Shown: positions 1 to 9,700 of the stretch, piece by piece
Position numbering within the stretch: the stretch's first letter is position 1
Layout: every line of letters starts with the position of its first letter
Origin: Rikenellaceae bacterium
GTDB lineage: Bacteria > Bacteroidota > Bacteroidia > Bacteroidales > Rikenellaceae
Reading direction: 5' to 3'
NCBI GenBank assembly: GCA_021201795.1
Contig: JAJQEF010000010.1
Location: 1-47,400 of the forward strand
DNA: 47,400 bases
The notes under the pieces: model-generated
The model's input: only the letters and a program-made list of their open reading frames with translations
Told to the model about the DNA's origin: nothing
Databases searched by the model: none
Translations under genes and position numbers: made by a program

Positions 1-85
1 ATTTAGACCAGATATAGCGACAACGACAAATAAAATTTCTTATAATAAAAAATTATAATACTATATTAAAATATATAATTTATAG

Positions 86-93
86 TATATTTA
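86..93 (+). promoter_or_regulatory. Possible -7 box ahead of the TenA-like gene
   Basis: The very AT-rich leader (1-111) contains TATATTTA, one mismatch from the Bacteroidota -7 consensus TAnnTTTG, 18 bases before the ATG at 112. No convincing -33 TTTG element is visible and chance matches are common in such AT-rich sequence, so this is tentative. Nothing else is recognisable in 1-111. Confidence 0.2.
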
Positions 94-111
94 CATAAAT
101 ATATTTTAACC

Positions 112-843
112 ATGAAAAGATATTATTATCCTAAAAGAGATTTTTCCATTCCCGAATCGTTACTTACAGGTTATTTATCAAATGTTATCGGAGACAGGCC
201 TTCCGACGACGCCTTATTTTGGGAAATGTGGAATGAGTGTCAATCTATCGCTGATGCTGTACTCCAGACCGATTATTTCAAAGGAATTGTAAACGCGAAT
301 CTTCATCCGGCAGCATTCGGTTCTCTCATGGTACAGGATGCCTATTACTGCATGAAGGGACGGGATGATTATAGTGCGGCAGTAACCCATGCTCTTGACG
401 ATAAATGCAAAGAATTTATGCAGCGGAAAGTAGATAGTTACGATAATTACAATGTTTATTACCATAAGACATGGCACATCAGAGAAGCTCAAAGCATTAT
501 TCCCGGAAAAGAAATAAAAGACTATGCAGATTATGAGGCATATGTAGCGGGAAATTTAGAGTCTCCATATGTCTTCTGCGTCATGCTGCCGTGTGAATAC
601 CTTTGGAATTGGGTCGCGAATCAAATAGACGATTCCGTACCGGCAGGAACTATATATCGGTTCTGGGTGGACAGTAACCGGGGAGAACCGACCGGAGGTT
701 ACCAAATGGCAAACATTCTCGAAGACTACCGTAGTCAAATAAACGAATCCAAAGCAAAAGAAATATTTAAGAAAGCCATGAATTACGAACTTGAAGTTTT
801 CACGGCATCAACTAAAATAGACAAATTATGGGAAAAGAAGTAA
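112..843 (+). CDS. TenA/thiaminase-II-like (heme-oxygenase-fold) protein
   Basis: This 243-residue cytoplasmic protein has the layout of the TenA/THI-4/PqqC superfamily, all-helical enzymes of which TenA hydrolyses aminopyrimidines in thiamin salvage. Seen in the sequence: a QDAYY segment (residues 75-79) matching the family QDyxY helix with its acidic residue (D76), an MLPCEYLW segment (158-165) placing a cysteine (C161) where TenA has its catalytic cysteine, and YELEVF (225-230) with E226 and F230 where TenA has its second catalytic glutamate and an aromatic residue. There is no signal peptide. Length is close to typical TenA (about 220-240). The stop overlaps the next gene by 16 bases, so the two are probably translationally coupled. 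No thiamin gene is nearby, so the true substrate is open. The fold assignment is fairly secure; the activity is inference. Confidence 0.72.
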   Translation: MKRYYYPKRDFSIPESLLTGYLSNVIGDRPSDDALFWEMWNECQSIADAVLQTDYFKGIVNANLHPAAFGSLMVQDAYYCMKGRDDYSAAVTHALDDKCKEFMQRKVDSYDNYNVYYHKTWHIREAQSIIPGKEIKDYADYEAYVAGNLESPYVFCVMLPCEYLWNWVANQIDDSVPAGTIYRFWVDSNRGEPTGGYQMANILEDYRSQINESKAKEIFKKAMNYELEVFTASTKIDKLWEKK

Positions 844-1226
844 CAAAATCGTACGATGTATCCGAAATAAAAAAAGGATACTTTATGTGTTGGAACGTTT
901 GCACACAATGCTGGAACGCCTGCAAAGTGGTACTAAAAGATGAGAATGGAAAAGAATATTTTTCTTATTCCAAACCTTTCGAACGAAGCGGAAACATCAA
1001 AATGCTCGGACAGGGAAGCGCTGAATGTGGCGGCAATAAACTTGTTCTGGAAGTAACATGCGACACGGATACCGGGGAAATAAAGCAAAGTATCAATTCG
1101 TATAACGTTACTGACGCCGTAGCTACCACAGTAGGACACGGTTATAATCTTTGCATCGAAGACTCCACTGACGATGACTATAACGACATTTACGTGGATC
1201 TTATAGGATGGGTTCACAAAGGATAA
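828..1226 (+). CDS. LecB/PA-IIL-like calcium-dependent lectin
   Basis: This 132-residue protein resembles the fucose/mannose-binding lectin family of Pseudomonas LecB (PA-IIL). The C-terminal stretch EDSTDDDYND (111-120) lines up with the LecB calcium loop EDGTDNDYND. It keeps the ligands E111, D115, D117, N119 and D120, and the protein ends in glycine (G132), as LecB does; there the terminal carboxylate of the partner subunit completes the calcium site. N23 may correspond to the remaining LecB ligand Asn21. Like LecB it has no signal peptide. Odd features are seven cysteines (21, 25, 28, 32, 67, 78, 109), four of them in a C-x3-C-x2-C-x3-C cluster where LecB has its sugar-specificity loop, which suggests metal binding or altered specificity. 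It starts inside the preceding TenA-like gene and is followed by a terminator. The family call rests on the motif and overall strand pattern; sugar binding is inferred. Confidence 0.7.
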   Translation: MGKEVTKSYDVSEIKKGYFMCWNVCTQCWNACKVVLKDENGKEYFSYSKPFERSGNIKMLGQGSAECGGNKLVLEVTCDTDTGEIKQSINSYNVTDAVATTVGHGYNLCIEDSTDDDYNDIYVDLIGWVHKG

Positions 1227-1242
1227 TCGGATAATCATCTGT

Positions 1243-1277
1243 AAAAAAAACTCTCCGAAATTCGGAGAGTTTTTATT
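1243..1277. terminator. Bidirectional rho-independent terminator
   Basis: A 7-bp GC-rich stem (CTCTCCG 1251-1257 with CGGAGAG 1263-1269), extended by A-T pairs, is flanked by an A-tract on the left and a T-tract on the right. It lies between the convergent lectin gene and ABC permease and can serve both strands. Confidence 0.85.
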
Positions 1278-1991
1278 TTATACGAATTTTTCCCTTTTTT
1301 GCAGATTAAGTAACCCTATCATCAGCAAAGCCAGGCCGCCGATAGCGAGAAACAAGGTATTCTTAAAGACAATATTACCCCATATCAACGGATGTATATT
1401 TTGCGGCATATCGAACGGATTTAATGTCACGTCCCACATCGAATTATCCAAACCGAGCGAAGAACTGAAGAACATAAACGCTATGGCAAGCAGTATAACC
1501 ACCACTGCGGTACCGTTACCGCTCCGCACTAATGTGGATAACATAAAAGCCATATTACCGACAAACATAACCGGCAGCATAAGTCTGGCAACTATCTCGA
1601 AGGGATTCACCGGATATAACAGATATTTAGCCGCATAACCGAACATGACGAGGATCAAAGCAATAGCCAAGTAAATTATCACCAACCTCAGCAGCCATAC
1701 TTTATATCTGTAATTAGGTATTCCGAAAATTATCTCCAAAATTTTATTGTCTTCATCGTTTTGTATTCCGAATACGGACGGATAAAATATCAAAAGTAAT
1801 CCAGGCATAAACAAAATCTCATATATAAATCCCTCACTGAGGACTTTATTGGATAAAACCGCCTGTACCATGAATATCATGAGGAATATAAACGCTGCGA
1901 GAAGAAACCACATGAACTTACCGGCAAAAATAATTTTGAGATTATACTTTACCAGCTTCGGAAGAACAGACAATAATTCTTTAATATTCAT
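1278..1991 (-). CDS. ABC-2 type transporter permease
   Basis: This 237-residue protein has about six hydrophobic helices and a short basic N-terminus, the layout of ABC-2 family permeases (NatB/CcmB type). The second and third helices bracket a cytoplasmic loop rich in acidic and asparagine residues (about 77-85). It has no ATPase domain of its own. It starts 12 bases after the stop of the RND-ABC fusion gene, so it is the last gene of the leftward export cluster and the obvious partner of that gene's C-terminal ATPase domain. A two-way terminator follows. The substrate cannot be read from the sequence. Confidence 0.8.
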   Translation of the reverse strand: MNIKELLSVLPKLVKYNLKIIFAGKFMWFLLAAFIFLMIFMVQAVLSNKVLSEGFIYEILFMPGLLLIFYPSVFGIQNDEDNKILEIIFGIPNYRYKVWLLRLVIIYLAIALILVMFGYAAKYLLYPVNPFEIVARLMLPVMFVGNMAFMLSTLVRSGNGTAVVVILLAIAFMFFSSSLGLDNSMWDVTLNPFDMPQNIHPLIWGNIVFKNTLFLAIGGLALLMIGLLNLQKREKFV

Positions 1992-2003
1992 ATTCCTTCT
2001 TAA

Positions 2004-5000
2004 TTACATATTTTTCAATAAACAAAGATAAGCATCCTCCAGATTCGGTTCGGCAGGCTCGGCCGTCTTATATGGTTTTTCCACTGAAATATATCTTACC
2101 CTGATCTCACTACCATTCTGTATGTGGTGGACGACAAGAGTTTTATCAAGTTGTTCTTCAAATTCATCTTCAGGTATGACAAAATTCCATACCTTATTTT
2201 TGGCAAATTTGATCATGTCGATAGGTTCGCCGAAGTATTTCAACTCACCTTTATTGATAACCACAACCTGGTTACTCGAGCTCGATATATCTTCGATAAT
2301 ATGAGTTGAGAATATCACGATCCGTTCCTTGCTCAGTTCCACGAGCAGGTTCCTGAAACGTATCCTTTCTCTCGGGTCAAGTCCGGCAGTAGGTTCATCC
2401 ACTACGAGTATCTTAGGCAGGTTCAACAGAATAAGCGCGATTCCGATCCTTTGTTTCATACCGCCGGAGAATGATCCTATTTTGGCATCCTTGCGTTCAT
2501 ACATATGAACGGCCTTGAGAACATACTCCAAGCGTTCTTTCCTGAGTTTAGGATTAAGTATTCCTTTAAGGATCGCTTCGTAATCGAGGAATTCCCATGA
2601 GGTCATATTCTCATATGTTCCGAATTCCTGAGGAAGGAAACCTATCAGATTCTGCAACTCCTCCCTGTATTCTTTGGTATCGAGGCCGTTGATCCATATT
2701 GTTCCGTAGCTTTGATCGAGAATTCCGCAGATTATACGCATCATTGTGGATTTACCCGCACCGTTAGGACCGAGAAGTCCGAACATACCGGTCTTGATAT
2801 CGAACGATACCCCTTTAAGCGCCTTAAACGGTTTCCTTCGTTTGCCGAGTAAAGGAATCGATTTAACGGTACGGAAAAGCGAACGCCTGAATTCCCCGAA
2901 CCGTCCGTCGATACGTTCAATATTGATATTATTATCATAAAGATATGCGGAGATAGCTTTAACACCAAGTGCTACATACCAGAACACTGCTATAATTATT
3001 AACAAACTGAAGTTATCGATCATTCCCGATAATATAACAAGGATTACGAACGGAAGACCCCAGAAAATAACACGATCAAAGATCAGCATTATTTTACGTT
3101 GTCCATAATTATATTTCAGATAGGAGGACACTTTCGACCATACCAGATTCGTAAGATAGTATAGCAGGAATGTCATTACGATTATCCAGAAACTGCCTGT
3201 CAGGTAGAAGAATGTAAAATAGATAAGGAATCCGTATACGACAAAGACCCACAGCATAGCCCTGAAATCTTTAAGGCTATGATAATCATTGTAAATACCC
3301 ATTCTCCTGCGGATATTAAGCCCGCTTTTCAATTGTCTTTCTATACGTCCCGGCCAATCGTAAATTTTCACCAGGTTGCGCACTTTGATATTTATTTCAG
3401 CATCAGGATCGATCTCTTTAGAGCCGGCACGACGTAAGCTAACCTGTATAAAATATGTTATAACAGGAATGATTATTATCAGTATTACCATATATCCTGT
3501 CTGTACAAGCGGTCCGTAAAGTCGGAAACTGGTCAAAATATAGAATACTCCTAACAAAAAGATTATAGCATGAGTGATTTTTATTTTTACACTGAGAGAC
3601 CTGTACCATGCAAGTGAATTCTCCAATCCCACATAAACCGTAGGAATTATCACCAGGGTCAATAAAGCAGAGAATGCCAGACCTCCGATAACGGTGATAG
3701 CAAACGGCGCTCCAATCGCTCCTGCATATTCCGACTGCCCCATAGCCATCGGAAGCATAGCGATAATAGTGGTAATAGAAGTAATCAGGATCGGTCGAAG
3801 GCGTGAAAGTCCTGCTGTTATTATCGCCCTGTTACGGTTGTAGCCACGGTTCCGTAAAATATTAGTGTAATCGATAAGAATGATACCGTTATTCACGACA
3901 ACCCCTAAAAGAATTAAAAATCCTGTAAGCGTATTAGCATTTTCCAGACTGTTTCCTGTCAGCCAAAGCGCAAGTAAGGAACCTATTCCGGCAAGAGGAA
4001 TAGTGAAAAGCAAAATAACCGGAGTGGTTATCGATTCGAACACCGATGCAAGAATCATAAATGTGAAGATAAATGCAGCGATGATGAGGAATTTAAAATC
4101 TTTATACTCATCTTCTTCATGGATAACCTGCACACCTACCCCTCCCGGAAGATTATAACCTTCCACCAGCTGGTCGACCTCCTGCCTGTATCCTTCGAGT
4201 ATCTCGCGAGACTGGGTCGCTTCGACCCCGAAGTTATAGAACAGTTCGATCTGTTTATCCTGGTTTACTCGCAATATCTGGGAAAATCCCCTTCCGTAAT
4301 TTACAGCGGCGATACTCTGAATATCGTGTAATCCTCCGCTGGAACTGGCTATCTGGATAGCACGCAGATCGTCCACGGTTTTCATGGTTTGACCGCGTTC
4401 CTTCAGTTTCTGCTCTCTTTCAGGGGACAGTTTTTCCCCTATAATGATTTCGTATGTTTCATCTCCCAGCTTCATGGATACCTCGGAAGATATTTCCTGA
4501 TTCAAAGAGGCAAGGTCTTCCTGTATATCGGATCTTGTTATTTCATAAGAATTAAGAAGAATAGGATCGAAAACAAGATTTATCTCCGGCTGTCGTCCGC
4601 CCTGGTATGACATCCATGTATTGCTGATACCTTCCATTTCAGAGAGATAATACCTGAGGTCCTCAGTCACGAGCTCCATTAATTCGTAGTCGGTACCCCG
4701 GATCACGATACGTTCCCGTTGGGAGCCCACTCCCAGCATACGCTGGAATTGTTCAAGCCCTCCTCCGGCATTGTTACCTCCGGACATAGCATTCGAAAGA
4801 CGTACGTTCACACCGGGTAGATTACCGATCTTACCCATAACGTCCGCCATTATTTCCGCCATTTTACGGCGGCTATTTTTACGGAAATTTTCTTCAAGTA
4901 TGATCGTAAGTATCGCCTCACGCTCCTGAATACGGCACACCAGCTCTTTCATTTCCGGTACGTCCTCGATCCGTTCTTCGATCAGTCTTACGATTTTATC

Positions 5001-6710
5001 GGTACCTTCGAGCGTAGTGGAATTGAACATCGTAACATAAACCTCGAAACGATCGGAATCCACTTCTTTCACAGTACTGAACATGAAGCTGGTTGCAAGA
5101 ATATAAGTGATGAAAAACGCGGCTATGGAACCGAAAATAGTAACACCTGGATTTCGGAGGCACGTTTTAAGAATAACTATATAAATCTGTATAGGGCGGT
5201 TTCTTATAGATATTTTTTCATAAAATACACTTTTACCGCCTTTGCGCTTCATGATTACATACGTTGCCATATGGACGAACAGCAATGCTACCAACAGCGA
5301 GAACATCAGGGTTGAAATTATGGACACCCCTATATGCTGACCTATAAGCTTTATAATATAGTTCTGTGAAAACACGAACGGCAGGAATACTGTGACAGTT
5401 GTCAATGTCGCCGCAAATATAGACCTCCAAACTTCCTTGGTTCCCTGCGTAACCGATTTTTCCGGTGACAATCCCGAGGCGGACAGCCGGTAAATATTTT
5501 CCAGAACAACTATACTATTGTCCAGAAGCATACCTACGGCAAGGGCCATACCCACCAGCGTAAGGCTGTTTATTGAAATGCCGAAATAATAAAACAGATT
5601 GAATGCCGCATATATGGATATAGGAATGGATAATGCTATGACTATCACGAGCCTGATATTTTTCAGAAATATCCACAATATAATTATGGCGAGCAACCCG
5701 CCGAACAAAGCAAGTTCCGTGATCTGATTGATATTGTTCTCCATTATTTCCGCACTGTTGCTCTGGACGACTATCTCGATGTCCATCGAATACAGTTCGG
5801 CATTCAGTTTCTCCAGAACTGCAAGCACCCTGTGGGATACTTCGATAAGATTGACCTGCGCATCGTTCATCAAAGAAACGGATACCGCCTCTTTACCGTT
5901 CACACGGCTAAGGGTAGTCTCTTCTTTAAGATCGAAAAATATAACAGCAATATCTTTCAGAAGCACGGGCCCCGGAGCGACCACGATATTTTTAATATCG
6001 GTTATACTTTCATATTCGGAATTTACGTGTACGAAATATTTACCTCCGAGTTCATTGACATAACCCACGAACGTACGTTCCTGAGAGTTCTGTATCAGCA
6101 TTGCCCGTATCTGGGACGGAGTTATATTAAGCGCTTTGCACGCCTCCATATCCACCTGTACCTCGAGAGCCTTCTGCCGCCCGCCATAAACATTTACGGC
6201 AGCAACCCCGTCGACATTCTCCAGTTCGGGAACAATTTCTTCGTCCACGATGTTTCTCACACGGTCCACGCCTCCGGAGCCACGCACCTGAAGTCCCATA
6301 AAATTATTGGACATCCGCGTAATATCGGTTTTCTGGATGGTCACGGTAACATTATCGGGCAGATCCGGAAGAACTTCCTCTATACGTTCCTGTAACCGGA
6401 GGGTAGTATATTTAAGATTTACATTGTTCTTAAAATCGACGGTTATATTACCGTCAGTGCTTCTGGAGCGGGACTGTATCTTTTCGACACCGTCCAGAGT
6501 ACTTATAGCTCCCTCCAAAGGCGAAATAATCTGAGTTTCCATATACGCCGGATCGACGTCGTTACGTATCGTAACGCGAACGTTCAGCGTAGGAAGCTCG
6601 GCATTGGGAAGCAGTTCAACAGATAATTGTTTGTAGAACACATAACCGAGCATGGTCAGCGCCACAAAAATCATCGTGATCGTTATTCTTCTGTTCAATA
6701 AAAAATTCAT
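2004..6710 (-). CDS. RND efflux permease fused to an ABC ATPase domain
   Basis: This 1568-residue protein joins two transporter classes. Residues 1-1030 are a complete HAE/AcrB-type RND permease: N-terminal helix, two large periplasmic loops and a TM4 segment GMLLDNSIVVLEN containing D397-N398. TM10 has N940-N941 and no lysine, so the AcrB Asp-Asp-Lys proton relay is incomplete. Two further helices follow (about 1047-1062 and 1072-1092). An ABC-like first strand IKVRNLVKIY lies at 1108-1117. A four-helix membrane insert spans about 1151-1250. The ATPase core begins near 1293: Walker A GPNGAGKST (1314-1322), Q1361, signature FSGGM (1414-1418), Walker B with D1438/E1439, switch histidine H1470. 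All catalytic ATPase motifs are intact. It lies 24 bases downstream of another RND gene and 12 bases upstream of an ABC-2 permease. Whether ATP hydrolysis drives the RND part, the neighbouring permease, or both is unknown. Confidence 0.9.
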   Translation of the reverse strand: MNFLLNRRITITMIFVALTMLGYVFYKQLSVELLPNAELPTLNVRVTIRNDVDPAYMETQIISPLEGAISTLDGVEKIQSRSRSTDGNITVDFKNNVNLKYTTLRLQERIEEVLPDLPDNVTVTIQKTDITRMSNNFMGLQVRGSGGVDRVRNIVDEEIVPELENVDGVAAVNVYGGRQKALEVQVDMEACKALNITPSQIRAMLIQNSQERTFVGYVNELGGKYFVHVNSEYESITDIKNIVVAPGPVLLKDIAVIFFDLKEETTLSRVNGKEAVSVSLMNDAQVNLIEVSHRVLAVLEKLNAELYSMDIEIVVQSNSAEIMENNINQITELALFGGLLAIIILWIFLKNIRLVIVIALSIPISIYAAFNLFYYFGISINSLTLVGMALAVGMLLDNSIVVLENIYRLSASGLSPEKSVTQGTKEVWRSIFAATLTTVTVFLPFVFSQNYIIKLIGQHIGVSIISTLMFSLLVALLFVHMATYVIMKRKGGKSVFYEKISIRNRPIQIYIVILKTCLRNPGVTIFGSIAAFFITYILATSFMFSTVKEVDSDRFEVYVTMFNSTTLEGTDKIVRLIEERIEDVPEMKELVCRIQEREAILTIILEENFRKNSRRKMAEIMADVMGKIGNLPGVNVRLSNAMSGGNNAGGGLEQFQRMLGVGSQRERIVIRGTDYELMELVTEDLRYYLSEMEGISNTWMSYQGGRQPEINLVFDPILLNSYEITRSDIQEDLASLNQEISSEVSMKLGDETYEIIIGEKLSPEREQKLKERGQTMKTVDDLRAIQIASSSGGLHDIQSIAAVNYGRGFSQILRVNQDKQIELFYNFGVEATQSREILEGYRQEVDQLVEGYNLPGGVGVQVIHEEDEYKDFKFLIIAAFIFTFMILASVFESITTPVILLFTIPLAGIGSLLALWLTGNSLENANTLTGFLILLGVVVNNGIILIDYTNILRNRGYNRNRAIITAGLSRLRPILITSITTIIAMLPMAMGQSEYAGAIGAPFAITVIGGLAFSALLTLVIIPTVYVGLENSLAWYRSLSVKIKITHAIIFLLGVFYILTSFRLYGPLVQTGYMVILIIIIPVITYFIQVSLRRAGSKEIDPDAEINIKVRNLVKIYDWPGRIERQLKSGLNIRRRMGIYNDYHSLKDFRAMLWVFVVYGFLIYFTFFYLTGSFWIIVMTFLLYYLTNLVWSKVSSYLKYNYGQRKIMLIFDRVIFWGLPFVILVILSGMIDNFSLLIIIAVFWYVALGVKAISAYLYDNNINIERIDGRFGEFRRSLFRTVKSIPLLGKRRKPFKALKGVSFDIKTGMFGLLGPNGAGKSTMMRIICGILDQSYGTIWINGLDTKEYREELQNLIGFLPQEFGTYENMTSWEFLDYEAILKGILNPKLRKERLEYVLKAVHMYERKDAKIGSFSGGMKQRIGIALILLNLPKILVVDEPTAGLDPRERIRFRNLLVELSKERIVIFSTHIIEDISSSSNQVVVINKGELKYFGEPIDMIKFAKNKVWNFVIPEDEFEEQLDKTLVVHHIQNGSEIRVRYISVEKPYKTAEPAEPNLEDAYLCLLKNM

Positions 6711-6734
6711 AGCCCGTTTTTAAAGCATAAATGT

Positions 6735-9700
6735 TTATACGGTTTGTTTTCTTTTAGTCATCCTGATCTTCAGATTTTCGAAAAGATAATATACGCAAGG
6801 AATGACAATGAGGCTAAGTATTGTCGAAGTAATAAGACCGCCAATTACCTCAATAGCCATAGGGGAACGCAGCGCTCCTCCGTCTCCTATGTTCAGGGAC
6901 ATAGGCAGCAGTGCAAGGATAGTCGTAATACTTGTCATTATTATCGGCCTTATACGCTGTTGACCTGCCTGTACGATGGCATCGGTAAGAGTATCGGACT
7001 GCAATTTTAACTGATTTATACGGTCGACGAGAATAATGGAATTGTTCACCGCTATACCCACAAGCATAACGATACCGATAACACCCATGATATTAAGGGT
7101 AGTGCCCGTGATCCAGAATGCCAGAACCGCCCCTACCACGGCAAGAGGAATCGTAAGTAGTATGGTAAACGGATGGAGCAATGATTCGAACTGCGACGCA
7201 AGCACCATATATACCAGTATTACGGACAACATTAGCGCGAACATCAGGCTGTCCATCGATTCCTCTCGTTTTTCCTCTTCCCCGGTCACTGTTATGGAGT
7301 AATTTGCCGGAATATCTATATCGGCAACATCCCGTCTTATTATTTCAGCGACTTTATCGAGGGAATACCCCGTATTTATATTCGACATTACACGGCCGAT
7401 ACGGGATTGGTTACGGCGATAAATTTCTTTAGGAGCAACGGTTGGTTCTATGGTCGCTATCTCCTGTAGAAGGAATTGCTGGTCGCCGCTCTTGATAACA
7501 ATAGCACCGAGATCATACAAACCAATTTCAGGGACCTTAAGTACTATATCCCTCATTTCTCCCCTGTAATCCATCTGTCCGGCTGTAGTACCGCTCAACT
7601 CTCTGCTTATCTGATTTATAACAGAGCTGACCCCGAGACTGTACATACTCGCAAGATTACGGTCTATGGTCACAGTCATTTCCGGCGCACCGTTCTCGAC
7701 AGAAGATATCACATTATACAACTCAGATATGTTTTCCATTCTTATTCTTACCTGCTCGGTAATATCAGCTATCTGGTCGAGCTCTTCGCCTTTTATTTCA
7801 ACAACTACCGGAGCTCCTTCCGTACCCAGCATTGCAGACATCGAATTATCATCGTTCTCAATAGTCAGCTCGAGACCGTCTATACCTTCCGTATTTTCAA
7901 GCAGGTCAGCGATTATAGCTTCCTGGCTCCTGCCACCGGAAGGCACTATGACTTTAATCATAGCTGTATTTTCTCCCTCGAAGATATCATCGGAAGAACC
8001 GCTTCCCGGACCGGTATGGCTGTAAATCGTCAGATCCGGATTCTGTGCCAGTTCATATATGATATTCTCCAGATTCTGAACCGTTGCATCCGTTTTTTCA
8101 AGCCTGGGACCTTCCGGCATTTTAACATTAACGGTAAAAGTATTTCCCTCTGTTTTAGGCATAAACTCGGTTCCGATGAACGGAGTTATAAATACCGTGG
8201 CAACAATAAGAATGAGGGATAATAATATGACGAGCCAGCGGGCTTTGATTACCCTTCGGAGAAAGTTACCGTAACCTTTTATCTCTACGGATTTGACCGG
8301 CTTAATACTTTTCTTTTTCCCAAAGAAATAATTGTACAGCATCGGGATAACGAGAATCGCTACAAAAAGCGACGATAGTAACGAGAATGAGACTGTCCAC
8401 GCCTGATCCTTAAACATCTCACCAGTCGCTCCATGCAAATAAACTATAGGGAGGAATACAACTATAGTGGTCAATGTGGAAGCTGTTACGGCACCTCCGA
8501 CTTCGGATGCACCGACAATAGCCGCTTCTTTTACACTCAAACCCTTCTCCTTATTCCTGAATATATTCTCGATAACGACAATAGCATTATCGATAAGCAT
8601 TCCGGCACCGAGAGCCAGACCACCGAGGGTCATTATATTAAGGGTAAGACCGTTGAAGTACATAAGGTTGAACGTAGCAACTATCGAGATCGGAATCGCC
8701 AGACTGATTATAAGCGTGGTTCCTATACGTCTAAGAAAGAGAAACAGTACTACTACGGCCAGTATAACACCCATTATGGCACTGTCCTTAACCTCATCGA
8801 TAGCGCTTTTTATGAACGTACCCTGATTAGAAATTACGTCGAAACGGTATCCGGGAAGAAAACGCTCGATGGTTTGAAGTTCTGCGACAACGTTATCCAC
8901 TGCTTTTACGGTGTTATAACGCATTTCCTTATATACGGATAATCCGATACTTCGTTTACCATTTACCCTTACTATATTTTCAGGCTCTGCATTTTCAAAG
9001 GTAATCTCAGCTATTTCACTTAGATATATAGGAGCTTTATCCGTCTCGAAAGAAGTCGCGACACCTGTAACATCAGGATCCCTGTAACCGATGATAAGCT
9101 TTCCGAAATCCTCTTCCGTATTCATGAGATTACGGCTCTTGACTATATACTGAAGTCCCAGCTCGGTAACCCGTCCTCCGGATATTGCCTGGTTATTTTC
9201 CTGAATACGGTTAGCTATATCATCCAGGCTTAGTCCGAAGGCATCCAGTTTATAATTATCTGTAAATATGACAAGCTGGCTGACCTCATCTCCTGACAAT
9301 GTAACATCGGCAATACCTTCCAGTCTCGTAAGCTCGTTCTTTATATACGTATCCGCAACCTTTCTCAGCTCTGCCATATCTGTTATGCTCTCGTGGGACA
9401 TAGCAACCAGAACTACCGGATCTGTGTTAGGGTCGTGTTGTGAAATACGCAGCTCGGTAAGGCCTTCTTTCTGGGACATGCCGTTCATCTCTTTCTGGAG
9501 ATCGAGAAAGGCTTCATCCATATCCTTATTCCAAGCGTACTCAACGGTAATGCGAGCCGACCCTACCTTAATAACAGAGGCAACGGATACAACATCCCTT
9601 TGGCGTATAGCTCTCGATTCTATATCCTGCACGTATTGTTTTTCTATCTCTTCAGGCGGTCTCTCACCGGCCTTGATCTCTACAAACAGGCGTGGATTAT

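Noticed and set aside
1-111. Mobile-element end or attachment site at the AT-rich left edge
   Set aside because: No terminal inverted repeat, direct repeat, tRNA remnant or integrase is visible in the available sequence.
5832-6395. 187-codon plus-strand open frame
   Set aside because: It is antisense to the porter domain of the RND-ABC fusion and has no protein-like features.
7476-8222. 248-codon plus-strand open frame opposite the RND gene
   Set aside because: It is a shadow of the second periplasmic domain of the RND permease, with unusual H/R/Y/S-rich composition.
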